Part shown: positions 19,265 through 28,731 of the stretch, piece after piece
How the letters are laid out: each line of letters opens with the position of its first letter
How positions within the stretch are numbered: the stretch's first letter is position 1
DNA from: CAYMTR01 sp964393405
GTDB taxonomy: Bacteria > Bacteroidota > Bacteroidia > Bacteroidales > Prolixibacteraceae
Assembly (NCBI GenBank): GCA_964393405.1
Contig: CAYMTR010000001.1
Coordinates: 186,001-250,000 of the forward strand
Reading direction: 5' to 3'
Length of the DNA: 64,000 bases
The notes under the pieces: generated by a model
Told to the model about the DNA's origin: nothing
The model's input: only the letters and a program-made list of their open reading frames with translations
The model's database searches: none
Translations under genes and position numbers: made by a program

Positions 19265-20710
19265 ATGGCAGGGCAGAGATTGACATTGCAGCAAAAGCTG
19301 CTACAGAAATTATCACCACAACAAATACAGATGATCAAGCTGCTGGAACTACCTGCAATGCAGCTTGAACAGAGGATCAAAAAAGAGCTTGAGGAAAACC
19401 CGGTTCTTGAAATTGATGCCGCTAAGAATGATGGGGATCAGGATTCTCCAAATGATTCTACCGAGAGTGTCGACTCCGATATCTCAATAGATGAATATAT
19501 AAACGATGAACCTTCTTATAAATACAAGACAAGTAATTTTTCAAAGGATGACAAGAAGGAGGATATCCCTTTTTCTATTGGTTCAACATTTCATGAATTT
19601 CTGATTGAACAGCTTGGTCTTCTTGACCTCGATGACAGACAAGTCCAAATCGCTGAATATATCATTGGAAACATCGATGAAGATGGTTACCTCAGAAGGG
19701 AAATTGAAGCTATGGCAGATGATCTGGCTTTCAATTTGAACCTCGAGGTAAGCGATAAGGAAATGTCCGGACTGCTAAGTATTGTTCAAGAACTCGACCC
19801 TCCGGGAATCGGAGCTCGAGACTTGAAAGAATGTTTGTTGCTGCAGCTAAAAAAGAAAGAACATAAGACTGTTATTGTTGAGAATGCAATCAGATTGATA
19901 GATGAACAGTTTGAGGAATTCACAAAGAAGCACTATGATAAGATAATGCTCAGGCTCAACATGGAAGAAGATGACCTAAGAGATGCGATAGATGAAATAG
20001 TCAAGCTTAATCCAAAGCCCGGCAGTGCCTATAGTAATCCGTTAAACAAAGCCGATCAGGCAATTACTCCTGATTTTATGCTCGATATTAACGACAACCA
20101 AATGAGTGCCTATCTTACAAAAGGTAATGTTCCTGATTTAAGAATCAGTGCTACATATGCTAATATGCTAAGATCGTACAACGAAAACAGGAAGGATCAA
20201 TCGAAGGACCAGAAAGATGCAGTCTTTTTTGTAAAGCAAAAACTCGATTCAGCAAAGTGGTTTATTGATGCAATAAAACAACGCCATCAGACACTCTTGT
20301 TAACAATGAATGCTATAATAGATTATCAGAAAGAGTTTTTCGTTGATGGGGATGAGGCAAAACTAAGGCCTATGATCCTTAAAGATATAGCACTAAGAAC
20401 AGGACTCGATATTTCAACAATATCAAGGGTGTCAAACAGTAAATATATTCAAACACATTTTGGCATATATCCTTTAAAATATTTCTTTTCAGAATCAATG
20501 CAGGATGATTCCGGTGAAGAAGTTTCAACCAGAAAAATTAAAAAAATACTTCAGGAAATTGTTGATAATGAAAATAAAAGACAACCTGTAACTGACGACA
20601 GGCTAGCTGAAATTCTTAAAGAAAAGGGATTCCCAATTGCAAGAAGGACAATAGCAAAGTACAGGGAACAACTAAACATATCGGTAGCTCGCTTAAGAAA
20701 AGAACTTTAA
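19265..20710 (+). CDS. rpoN: RNA polymerase sigma-54 factor
   Basis: 481 residues with all three sigma-54 regions. Region I is the Gln/Leu-rich activator-interacting helix (LSPQQIQMIKLLELPAMQLE). An acidic linker spans about residues 55-90. The core-binding domain contains the repeated ELDPPGIGARDLKECLLLQL motif. The DNA-binding part ends with the RpoN box (ARRTIAKYRE). It directs transcription from -24/-12 promoters and needs AAA+ activators, none of which is encoded in the window. The next gene starts one base after its stop codon, so the two are probably co-transcribed. Confidence 0.96.
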   Translation: MAGQRLTLQQKLLQKLSPQQIQMIKLLELPAMQLEQRIKKELEENPVLEIDAAKNDGDQDSPNDSTESVDSDISIDEYINDEPSYKYKTSNFSKDDKKEDIPFSIGSTFHEFLIEQLGLLDLDDRQVQIAEYIIGNIDEDGYLRREIEAMADDLAFNLNLEVSDKEMSGLLSIVQELDPPGIGARDLKECLLLQLKKKEHKTVIVENAIRLIDEQFEEFTKKHYDKIMLRLNMEEDDLRDAIDEIVKLNPKPGSAYSNPLNKADQAITPDFMLDINDNQMSAYLTKGNVPDLRISATYANMLRSYNENRKDQSKDQKDAVFFVKQKLDSAKWFIDAIKQRHQTLLLTMNAIIDYQKEFFVDGDEAKLRPMILKDIALRTGLDISTISRVSNSKYIQTHFGIYPLKYFFSESMQDDSGEEVSTRKIKKILQEIVDNENKRQPVTDDRLAEILKEKGFPIARRTIAKYREQLNISVARLRKEL

Positions 20711-20711
20711 T

Positions 20712-21329
20712 ATGATTGAAAAAAGCTTGAAATTATCTACCGGATTTATCATCAATGTTTTTAATCCATTTATTGTTCCAGCAGGAGGTCTTCTGCTTAT
20801 AATAAACCAAATTCCTGGAGTTGAGTTTTATTCTTTCAGATTAAAAGCCATCCTGATTCTTATTGTTTTACTTTCAAGCTGTATACTCCCTCTGACTTTC
20901 ATCGGACTTATTACAAAAAGTCATTTATCAACTAAGATAATGAGTCATTTACAAGACAGAGTAATTTCATATTTCTTTACGGCATTCAGTATTTTCCTTG
21001 GAGCACAATTACTTGGTAAACTACCTGTGCCTGGACTATTTAAGTTTTTAATGATGGGAGCTTGTATACTGATAGTATTACTTATTGCTATAACACTTAG
21101 ATGGGAAATATCGGGACACACATCTGCGTTTGGGGGGTTAACAGCAGTAATGATAGCTTTAAGCTTAAAATATGGAATGGATTTATTACCCGGAATCATT
21201 ATAGTCCTTCTGGTTTCCGGCTTAGTAAGCTCATCACTGATTTACCGTGAAAAAAATAATCCGGCACAAATATATGCCGGATTTGCATTAGGATTTATTG
21301 TGTTATTTTCTTTAATAACTTTTGTCTGA
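20712..21329 (+). CDS. Six-helix membrane protein linked to rpoN, degenerate PAP2-like
   Basis: 205 residues, about six transmembrane helices. The segment LRWEISGHTSAFGGLTAV resembles the PSGH motif of PAP2-family lipid phosphatases, and SSSLIYREKNNPAQIYAGF sits where the SRxxxxxHxxxD motif would be. The first KxxxxxxRP motif and the final catalytic His are not recognisable, so activity is doubtful. It starts one base after the rpoN stop, which suggests co-expression. It is convergent with the response regulator gene, leaving only 10 bp between stops. Role unknown; a lipid-phosphate-binding or transport protein is one possibility. Confidence 0.6.
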   Translation: MIEKSLKLSTGFIINVFNPFIVPAGGLLLIINQIPGVEFYSFRLKAILILIVLLSSCILPLTFIGLITKSHLSTKIMSHLQDRVISYFFTAFSIFLGAQLLGKLPVPGLFKFLMMGACILIVLLIAITLRWEISGHTSAFGGLTAVMIALSLKYGMDLLPGIIIVLLVSGLVSSSLIYREKNNPAQIYAGFALGFIVLFSLITFV

Positions 21330-21339
21330 GTATAATAAA

Positions 21340-22035
21340 TTAATCAACAAACTTATACCCGATTCCCTTAAGAGTCTTAATATGAGTATCACCAATCTTT
21401 TCTCTTAATTTACGAATATGAACATCAATAGTTCTGTCTCCCACAATAACCTGTTCGCCCCAAACTGAAGAATAAATTTCCTCACGAGTAAACACTTTAC
21501 CTGGTTTTGATGCCAAAAGAGATAAAAGTTCAAATTCTTTTCTTGGGAGAACCATATCCTGCCCTCCTGAGGTAATCATATAACGTTCTCTATCTATAGT
21601 AAGAGAACCAATATTTATCGTTGATTCATCTGGCACAACTACTTCCTCTTCAACTACAGAAGTCCTTTTTGTTAAGGCTTTAACTCTGCTAACAAGAACC
21701 TTCGGACGAATAGGTTTAGTTATATAATCATCAGCTCCGGCCTCAAAACCTGCAATTTGTGAATAATCTTCACTTCTAGCTGTAAGAAAAGTTATTACAG
21801 TATTCTTCAGTTTAGGATTTTTGCGAAGCTCTTCACAAGTAACAATACCATCCATTTCTGGCATCATGACATCAAGAATGATAAGATCGGGGTCAATTTT
21901 ATCAGCAATTCTGATTGCGTCTTTACCGTTTTGCGCGGTGTATACCTTGTATCCTTCTCTTTCAAGGTTATAACTGATAAATTCCAGAATATCTGTTTCA
22001 TCATCTACCAGCAATATTTTCTTTTCTTCGCTCAT
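21340..22035 (-). CDS. OmpR/PhoB-family response regulator
   Basis: 231 residues. The receiver domain has the acidic pair D11-D12, phospho-acceptor D55 (LIILDVMMPEMDG) and the conserved Lys in TKPIRP. A C-terminal winged helix follows (PRKEFELLSLLASKPGKVFTREE, then VDVHIRKLREKIGD). The histidine kinase gene is immediately upstream, 82 bp away, in the same direction. A phosphate transporter gene lies just beyond that kinase, divergently, so a PhoB-like role in phosphate response is plausible but inferred from context. Confidence 0.93.
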   Translation of the reverse strand: MSEEKKILLVDDETDILEFISYNLEREGYKVYTAQNGKDAIRIADKIDPDLIILDVMMPEMDGIVTCEELRKNPKLKNTVITFLTARSEDYSQIAGFEAGADDYITKPIRPKVLVSRVKALTKRTSVVEEEVVVPDESTINIGSLTIDRERYMITSGGQDMVLPRKEFELLSLLASKPGKVFTREEIYSSVWGEQVIVGDRTIDVHIRKLREKIGDTHIKTLKGIGYKFVD

Positions 22036-22117
22036 AAAAATTTTGAATTTTTGTTAAAATTAATCAACAACAAATTATCAGCAAACATTTCAGGCTTAAA
22101 CTTATACAAAATAACAT

Positions 22118-23164
22118 TTAAGATATAGCCTTTTGAATTGTGAAGCTGAATGTTGTCCCCACGTCAGGTTGACTCTTAACACTTATTGTTTGTTCATGTG
22201 CTTCAATGATATGTTTAACTATTGAAAGTCCCAGACCGGTTCCACCCTGTTCCCTGGAACGGTGTTTATCAACACGGTAGAAACGCTCAAAAATTCTAGG
22301 AAGCTGTTCCTTTTCAACTCCTATACCGTTGTCCTGTACTTCAACAACAATATGATCGTCGAGATCGAAAAACCCTACTTTTACATATCCCCCTTTTTTG
22401 CCATATTTAATTCCATTAACAACCAGATTGCTTATTACCTCCATAATCCGGTTCTTATCTGCGTAAACTTTTACAGGAGTATCCTGAGGAGTACTGATTT
22501 CAAGACTTATCTTCCTCTCTTTGGCTATCATTGTTTCAATTTCAAAAACATCTTCAACAAGCCTTATCAGGTTAAATGGTTCTTTAATAAGTTTTAGCTC
22601 TCCTGATTCAAGTTTATTGATTGATTCAAGGTCTTCAACTATTGAAATCATCCTGTCAATACTCTTTACAGTTCTCTCAAGATATAATTTATTTATTCTT
22701 TGATCATCAATTCCCCCATCTATAAGAGTGAGAATATACCCTTGAATATTAAAAATTGGAGTCTTCAATTCATGAGAAACATTACCTACGAATTCTTTTC
22801 TGTATCGTTCCAGATCTTTAAGCCTTTTTATTTCATCCTGCTTAAGATTGGCCCATTTAGTTACCTCAGCATTAAGGTCAATGCTAAAAGAATCTTGATT
22901 GTCAGGGTACTTGGCTTTTTTACTTTCATCTACAGGTACTTCTCTGATGATTTTGAAAATAGGTTTCAACTTAATTTCAATTAATTTCCCAATAAGGAAG
23001 CTTGTTATTAAGAATATGATAGCAACAACTACTAAAAACATGACAAAATAAAGCCATGAATCTTCTCTAAAGTACGTCACTAAAATATAAACTAACAGAG
23101 TAATTACACCTGATAATATAAGTGAAACCCATAATGCCATCAATTTAGGCTTGAGACTTTTCAT
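22118..23164 (-). CDS. Membrane sensor histidine kinase (PhoR-like)
   Basis: 348 residues. Two N-terminal membrane helices (residues about 8-28 and 38-60) leave almost no periplasmic loop. A short linker leads to a HisKA domain with H131 in NVSHELKTPIFNIQGY. The HATPase domain follows, with the N box (NRIMEVISNLVVNGIKYG), G1 (VQDNGIGV), F and G2 boxes (REQGGTGLGLSIVKHIIEAH). The tiny sensor loop is typical of PhoR-type kinases that sense a transporter rather than a ligand. It pairs with the downstream response regulator and lies divergent to a PiT-PhoU transporter gene. Confidence 0.92.
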   Translation of the reverse strand: MKSLKPKLMALWVSLILSGVITLLVYILVTYFREDSWLYFVMFLVVVAIIFLITSFLIGKLIEIKLKPIFKIIREVPVDESKKAKYPDNQDSFSIDLNAEVTKWANLKQDEIKRLKDLERYRKEFVGNVSHELKTPIFNIQGYILTLIDGGIDDQRINKLYLERTVKSIDRMISIVEDLESINKLESGELKLIKEPFNLIRLVEDVFEIETMIAKERKISLEISTPQDTPVKVYADKNRIMEVISNLVVNGIKYGKKGGYVKVGFFDLDDHIVVEVQDNGIGVEKEQLPRIFERFYRVDKHRSREQGGTGLGLSIVKHIIEAHEQTISVKSQPDVGTTFSFTIQKAIS

Positions 23165-23333
23165 AAATCCTAATGGAATAAATAATTAAAACCTAAAAAT
23201 ACTCAGTTTAATCAAAAAGTAAACGTCTATACAAAATTACTCAAAAAGTTATGTAAAAAGACAATACCTTAAAATTTACTTTTACTTAACAATTTCTTAA
23301 GGAACAAAAAGGGTTTATTGCTAATATTGGATT

Positions 23334-23341
23334 TAGTTTTG
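23334..23341 (+). promoter_or_regulatory. Candidate -7 element of the phosphate transporter gene
   Basis: TAGTTTTG matches TAnnTTTG, 44 bp before the ATG at 23386, in the 221 bp region shared with the divergent histidine kinase. A regulator site cannot be picked out by eye. Confidence 0.4.
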
Positions 23342-23385
23342 AAGAAAATTCTTTTAAGCTTGAAAATTTATTAATTTTCTGACCG

Positions 23386-25644
23386 ATGACTGAATTTTAT
23401 TTAATTCTTACAATAGTTTTATTTGCATTGGCTGTATCCGATCTTATTGTTGGTGTCAGCAATGATGCAGTTAATTTTTTGAATTCAGCAATAGGATCCA
23501 AGGCTGCACCCAAGTGGTTAATATTTGGAATTGCAGGTTTAGGAATCTTGGTTGGCACTTCTTTCTCAGACGGGATGATGGAAGTTGCCAGAAAAGGTGT
23601 ATTTAATCCTCAAATGTTTGTGTTCTCAGAGGTCATGATAATCTTTCTGGCAGTCACTATTACCGATATTATCATTCTAGACCTGTTTAATACTTTTGGA
23701 TATCCTACTTCCACTACTGTTTCCATTGTTTTTGAACTTCTCGGTTCATCTGTTTCTATTTCATTGGTAAAACTTAAAATGACGGGAGAAGCTCTTTCAA
23801 GTCTTGGTAAATATATCAACTCTGAAAAAGCATTAATGATTATCTCTGGCATCCTGATTTCTGTTGCAATTGCTTTTATAGTGGGAGCCATTGTTCATTG
23901 GCTTACAAGGTTGTTGTTTACCTTCAGATATGAAAGTAAATTGAAATACTATGGCTCAATATATGGAGGATTGGCAATTGCTGTTATTACATATTTCCTA
24001 ATTGTAATAGGGGCAAAAGATGCTATTTTCATGACTGTTGAAATCAAAGAATGGATCGGAAACCACATGTTTCTTATCTTCCTTTATAGTTTCATTATTT
24101 GGAGCATCTTACTCCAGATTCTGTATTGGTTGTTTAAAATTGATATCCTCAAAATCATCGTTCTTGCCGGTACATTCTCACTTGCAATGGCTTTTGCAGG
24201 AAATGATCTTGTTAATTTTATTGGTGTTTCAGTTGCCGGTCTGGCATCTTTTAAATCATGGGTCGCATCTGGTCTTGCCCCTGATATGTTTAATATGATT
24301 TCACTTACAGGAAAAGTAAAAACACCTCCTATTATTTTAGTTACAGCTGGATTAATAATGATCGCTGCCCTTATTCTTTCAAAAAAATCAAGGTCTGTTG
24401 TAAAAACTTCTGTTGATCTTTCCCGTCAAAATGAAGGAGATGAGCGGTTTGAATCCACAGCTATTTCACGGTTTGTTGTCAGAGCAGGTGTTAGTGGAGG
24501 GCAAGCAGTAAATAGAATAATGCCTGATAAAATATCTGAAAGAATTTCAAGGAGGTTTGAACCAGTAGCAATTAATGAATCTATTCCTGCTCAGGATTTA
24601 CCTGCATTCGATAAATTAAGAGCAGCATCAACACTTATAGTTGCAAGCATTTTAATTTCTCTCGGAACATCTCTTAAACTTCCTCTTTCAACAACATATG
24701 TCACTTTCATGGTTGCTATGGGGACTTCACTTTCAGACAAAGCCTGGGGTAGAGAATCTGCAGTTTACAGAGTTACTGGAGTGTTTTCAGTTATCGGAGG
24801 TTGGTTCCTGACTGCTTTTGTTGCATTTACTATTTCGTTCATTGTCGCACAGATTATTTTCTGGGGAGAAATAATTGCTATTATTTCACTCCTCGCAATC
24901 GTAATCTTCATGTTAATACGTTCAAATATTTTCTTCAAGAAAAAGAATCAATCCAATAAAGATGATGATGATGATGAATTATATGAAACCGGTGAAAATG
25001 CTTCAAAAATTCTTGAGAAATGTAATAAAAGTACTGTCAAAGCGATAATTTCAACTTCAAAAGCTTACTTCTTATGCTTCGAAGGTTTCTTCAATAATGA
25101 CAGGCAACAATTGAAAAATGCACTCGAAGAATCAGATAAATTTAATGCACGGGCTAAAGAATTAAAAAACAATGTTTTCAAGAACATTCAAAAGCTACAG
25201 CAGGACCAGGTTGAGACAGGTCATTTCTACGTTCAGACCATCGATTATCTGCGAGAAATGGCACACTCATTAAACTTCGTAGTTCAGCCTACTTATAAAC
25301 ATTACGAAAACAAGCATAAACCTTTTAATGAAGACCAGATTAAAGAAATTAATGACTTTAGTGCAGAACTTAACAACTTCTTCAATTTTGCCCTGTATAT
25401 ACTTAAAGAAAAAAGATTTGATAGTCTTGATGAATTAATAGAGAAAAGAAATTTCCTTGTAGAAAAATTGAAAACCCTTGAGAAAAACCAAATCCGTAGA
25501 ATTAAAAATAATTCAATTTCAACAAAGAATTCGATCTTATTCTTTAACATTATTTCTGAAACTAAAACCCTGCTTTTAAATCTGATTAATGTTGTTAAAG
25601 CTCAACGCGACTTCATTAAAGAGACTAAACCTTTTATTGACTAA
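23386..25644 (+). CDS. PiT-family inorganic phosphate permease fused to a PhoU-like domain
   Basis: 752 residues. The first 520 or so form the PiT permease with its two inverted signature repeats (GVSNDAVNFLNSAIGSKAAP near the N-terminus and AMAFAGNDLVNFIGVSVAG in the middle). An acidic linker (DDDDDE) leads to a cytoplasmic helical domain of about 210 residues (ILEKCNKSTVKAIISTSKAYF onwards) that resembles PhoU/DUF47 proteins, which regulate phosphate uptake in other bacteria. Transport should be cation-coupled across the inner membrane. The divergent PhoB/PhoR-like pair next door fits phosphate-responsive control. Confidence 0.9.
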   Translation: MTEFYLILTIVLFALAVSDLIVGVSNDAVNFLNSAIGSKAAPKWLIFGIAGLGILVGTSFSDGMMEVARKGVFNPQMFVFSEVMIIFLAVTITDIIILDLFNTFGYPTSTTVSIVFELLGSSVSISLVKLKMTGEALSSLGKYINSEKALMIISGILISVAIAFIVGAIVHWLTRLLFTFRYESKLKYYGSIYGGLAIAVITYFLIVIGAKDAIFMTVEIKEWIGNHMFLIFLYSFIIWSILLQILYWLFKIDILKIIVLAGTFSLAMAFAGNDLVNFIGVSVAGLASFKSWVASGLAPDMFNMISLTGKVKTPPIILVTAGLIMIAALILSKKSRSVVKTSVDLSRQNEGDERFESTAISRFVVRAGVSGGQAVNRIMPDKISERISRRFEPVAINESIPAQDLPAFDKLRAASTLIVASILISLGTSLKLPLSTTYVTFMVAMGTSLSDKAWGRESAVYRVTGVFSVIGGWFLTAFVAFTISFIVAQIIFWGEIIAIISLLAIVIFMLIRSNIFFKKKNQSNKDDDDDELYETGENASKILEKCNKSTVKAIISTSKAYFLCFEGFFNNDRQQLKNALEESDKFNARAKELKNNVFKNIQKLQQDQVETGHFYVQTIDYLREMAHSLNFVVQPTYKHYENKHKPFNEDQIKEINDFSAELNNFFNFALYILKEKRFDSLDELIEKRNFLVEKLKTLEKNQIRRIKNNSISTKNSILFFNIISETKTLLLNLINVVKAQRDFIKETKPFID

Positions 25645-25761
25645 TCTTTTTTTAATTCTTTATTTCCCTTGTTAGGACTGTTATAGTTAAAACAATGAGG
25701 CAATTGTTAATTTTGATAAAAAATTCTACGCTTTTTTAAGATGCTCTAGTTTGTTTTAGAA

Positions 25762-25793
25762 TTTGGATTTTGTAATTTGTGTCTCTAGTTTTG
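25762..25793 (+). promoter_or_regulatory. Candidate promoter of gldA placing the transcript start at the start codon
   Basis: TTTG at 25762-25765 and TAGTTTTG at 25786-25793 are separated by 20 bp, which fits the Bacteroidota -33/-7 pattern. The ATG at 25798 begins four bases after the -7 box, so transcription would start at or next to the start codon. Confidence 0.45.
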
Positions 25794-25797
25794 TGTT

Positions 25798-26709
25798 ATG
25801 TCTGTAGTGGTTGAAAATATCTTTAAGAATTACGGTACCCAAGTTGCTCTTAACAACATCAGTTTCAATATCCAAAGTGGAGATATTGTGGGATTTCTTG
25901 GTCCTAACGGAGCAGGTAAGTCTACAATGATGAAAATACTTACAGGTTTCATCTCTCCCGATAAAGGTAAAGCTTATATATCGGGACACGAGGTTGAAAC
26001 CGGAAACTTATTATTTAAGTCTAAGATTGGATATCTACCCGAAAATAACCCTCTCTATCACGAAATGTATGTCAGGGAATATCTTTCATTGGCTGCAGGT
26101 TTTTATAAAATAAAAAATAAAGATAAAACCATTGATAATTATATTGACCTCACCGGATTAACATACGAATCACACAAAAAGATAGGTGCGCTCTCAAAAG
26201 GTTATAAACAAAGGGTAGGTCTTGCTCAGGCACTTCTCCATGATCCTGATGTATTAATTTTAGACGAACCAACAACAGGGCTTGATCCAAATCAGTTGGA
26301 TGAAATAAGAACTTTGATAAAGGAAGTCAGCAAAAACAAGACTGTTCTTTTATCGACTCACATAATGCAAGAGGTAGAAGCAATCTGTAACAGGGTTATG
26401 ATTATTGATAAAGGAAACATTATTGCCGACGACACCACAGAGGAAATAAAAAGATGGTCAAAGATTAAAACTCAACAAATCGTATTTGCTGTCCTTGAAA
26501 ATATTGACGAAGCATTTTTTAATAATCTCCCTTTTATCAAAAAAGCAGATCGTATTAATGATAAAGAATATCTCTTGTACTCTTCTGTTGAAGATGATAT
26601 TCGACCTTTGCTTTTTAAAACTGCCGTTAAAAATAACCTGACGATAATTACAATGACTGAAAAATCAGGTAGTGTTGAATCTATTTTCAGAGAGTTAACT
26701 CAGTCATGA
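25798..26709 (+). CDS. gldA: GldA-like ABC transporter ATP-binding protein
   Basis: 303 residues. Walker A is GPNGAGKS at residues 35-42, the ABC signature is ALSKGYKQRVG, and Walker B is VLILDEPTTGLDP followed by the switch His in LLSTHIMQEVEAI. The C-terminal 80 residues (VFAVLENIDEAFF to SVESIFRELTQS) match the gliding-associated GldA type rather than a plain exporter ATPase. GldA works with membrane partners GldF and GldG, which are not in this window. The downstream glycosyltransferase overlaps it by ATGA, so the two are translationally coupled. Confidence 0.85.
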   Translation: MSVVVENIFKNYGTQVALNNISFNIQSGDIVGFLGPNGAGKSTMMKILTGFISPDKGKAYISGHEVETGNLLFKSKIGYLPENNPLYHEMYVREYLSLAAGFYKIKNKDKTIDNYIDLTGLTYESHKKIGALSKGYKQRVGLAQALLHDPDVLILDEPTTGLDPNQLDEIRTLIKEVSKNKTVLLSTHIMQEVEAICNRVMIIDKGNIIADDTTEEIKRWSKIKTQQIVFAVLENIDEAFFNNLPFIKKADRINDKEYLLYSSVEDDIRPLLFKTAVKNNLTIITMTEKSGSVESIFRELTQS

Positions 26710-27710
26710 AAAAAAATCAGCCAAAGATAACAGTGGTTATTCCGTATTGCAATTCAGAAAAGAATCTGGAACGTGCCGTACGTAGCATACTTGACCAAAC
26801 ATTCACTGATTTTCAACTTATACTTATAAACAACAATTCAGCAGATAAAAGTCCAGATATTGCATGGGTACTTTCTGCTGAGGATTCAAGGATATCGCTT
26901 CTTACTGAAAAACGTATAGGAATGTCGTATGCTTTAAACCTTGGAACAAAAAATGCCAAAGGAATGTACATTGCTTACTTGGATGCTAACGATTATTCTC
27001 TACCATCAAGACTTGAGAAGCAGATTAATTTTCTTGAGTCAAATCCCGATTTTGATGTCGTTTCATGCCTAATAAACTATGAGTCAGAAAATAAAAGTAC
27101 ATCTACAAAGAAGTTTTGTGATTGGACAAACACCGTAACAACAAATGAAGAATTATTCATAAACCGTTTTGTTGATCTTCCTTTATTAACTTCAACATTA
27201 ATGTTGAGAAAAAATATTCTTGAAGAATATGGTTATTTCCTACACGGCGATTTCCCTGAAATATATGAACTCTTTTTAAGATGGATGAGCATTGGACTAA
27301 AAATTGAAAAAATACAGGAGGTACTTGTAAATTGGGTCAACGATCCTTCAAAGTTGATTCATTCCTTAAAAAAATATCGCCCTGCTGCCTATTTTACAAT
27401 CAAATCAGTATTTCTGGCTCAATGGCTGAATGATAACGAACACCCTTATGTGTGGATTTGGGGAGCTGGTCACCTTTCAAGGAAAAGGGTAGAATTTTTA
27501 GAGAACGCCGGAATCTTTATTGAAGGTTATATCGATGTTGTCAATAGAGAATTTGAAGATGGTTTCTGCATTCATTTCAACGACTTCAACTGGGAAGCTG
27601 AATCTTTCGTAATTTCATATGTAGGAAACCATATAGCCAGGAATAAGGTAAGGGAATTCCTTATTTCTAAAGGAAAAACAGAAGGGAAAGATTTTATTCT
27701 GGCTTCCTGA
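26706..27710 (+). CDS. Family 2 glycosyltransferase with extra C-terminal nucleotide-binding-like domain
   Basis: 334 residues. The N-terminal GT-A fold has TVVIPYCNSEKNLERAVRSI, LILINNNSADKSPDIA and an acidic DxD-like motif in AYLDANDYSLPSRLEKQ. After about residue 250 a small Rossmann-like module begins with WIWGAGHLSRKRVEFLENAG and continues with EGYIDV and FVISYVGNHIARNKV, ending in EGKDFILAS. The GT part should transfer a sugar to a cell-surface acceptor; the role of the tail is unknown. The start overlaps the gldA stop by 4 bp. Confidence 0.85.
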   Translation: MKKNQPKITVVIPYCNSEKNLERAVRSILDQTFTDFQLILINNNSADKSPDIAWVLSAEDSRISLLTEKRIGMSYALNLGTKNAKGMYIAYLDANDYSLPSRLEKQINFLESNPDFDVVSCLINYESENKSTSTKKFCDWTNTVTTNEELFINRFVDLPLLTSTLMLRKNILEEYGYFLHGDFPEIYELFLRWMSIGLKIEKIQEVLVNWVNDPSKLIHSLKKYRPAAYFTIKSVFLAQWLNDNEHPYVWIWGAGHLSRKRVEFLENAGIFIEGYIDVVNREFEDGFCIHFNDFNWEAESFVISYVGNHIARNKVREFLISKGKTEGKDFILAS

Positions 27711-27717
27711 TAAAAAG

Positions 27718-28659
27718 TTACGATAACTTGCCTCGCTTTATAAGATAAGAATGAAGCACATGCCTGAAATCTTCGTTAATATCTGCTTCTATTATATCAA
27801 TATGATATTGACCGCATTTTAACTTCAAATCATCAATGTATTCTTTCATAAGCCTTGAGTATTGACTCCTTATCTCCTGTGGCTTTATCCTTATCATTTC
27901 GCCGGTTTCTAAGTCAATAAACTTATGAGGTCTATTAGAATATACAAACTCCTCCTCGTGCCTTTTATCTGTCACATGAAAAAGAACAACTTCGTGTTTA
28001 TTGTACCTCAGATGCTGTAAGGCATGGTAAATCTGATCTGGTTCTGCAGATTCAATCATGTCTGAGAATATTACTACAAGTGAACGTTTGTGAATATTTT
28101 CAGCAATTTGGTGAATAACATCTACCGCATTGGTATTTCTCTTTAAACCAATATTTCCCGCCTTTAATAGGTTGCCCAAATTGTTGTAAAGCAAGTCAAG
28201 ATGAACAGAAGACAAACGGGCATCAGCATGAAAGTCAACCTTATCAGAGAATAAACTTAAGCCTGAAGCATCTCTTTGCCTCCTCATCATATAAATTAAT
28301 GCAGCAGCACAATATACCGAAAACGTAAGCTTGTTCATCTGAACTCCTTTGGTCTTCAGATAAGGGAAAAGCATTGAAGATGAAGTATCGATAACAAGAT
28401 GGCACCGAAGATTGGTTTCTTCCTCATATTGCTTCACATAAAGCCTCTCAGTCCTGCCAAAAAGCTTCCAATCAAGGTTCTTTGTCGATTCACCTTCATT
28501 ATATTGCCTATGCTGGGAAAACTCAACTGAAAAGCCATGAAAAGGACTTCTGTGAAGTCCGGTAATGAAACCTTCAACAACCTCCTTGGCAATAAAATCA
28601 AGATTATCGAAATCCTGAAACTCTTCAAGATTATGTAAATTTGCTATGTGCTCCATCAA
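27718..28659 (-). CDS. DUF58 / VWA-like protein
   Basis: 313 residues. The N-terminus carries the DUF58 signature (GFSVEFSQHRQYNEGEST, then NLDWKLFGRTERLYVKQYEEE). A von Willebrand A-like fold follows, with a MIDAS-type LVIDTSSSMLF. Such proteins commonly pair with MoxR AAA+ ATPases in assembly or chaperone systems of the Bacteroidota BatA-like type, but no MoxR gene is in the window. No signal peptide or membrane helix is seen. It is convergent with the glycosyltransferase, with 7 bp between stops. Confidence 0.85.
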   Translation of the reverse strand: MMEHIANLHNLEEFQDFDNLDFIAKEVVEGFITGLHRSPFHGFSVEFSQHRQYNEGESTKNLDWKLFGRTERLYVKQYEEETNLRCHLVIDTSSSMLFPYLKTKGVQMNKLTFSVYCAAALIYMMRRQRDASGLSLFSDKVDFHADARLSSVHLDLLYNNLGNLLKAGNIGLKRNTNAVDVIHQIAENIHKRSLVVIFSDMIESAEPDQIYHALQHLRYNKHEVVLFHVTDKRHEEEFVYSNRPHKFIDLETGEMIRIKPQEIRSQYSRLMKEYIDDLKLKCGQYHIDIIEADINEDFRHVLHSYLIKRGKLS

Positions 28660-28731
28660 TTAATAAATGATCAAATTAAAGTTTTTCCTTTTACATTTCA
28701 ATGCCCAAGGGTATATTTCTTTAAAACAATA

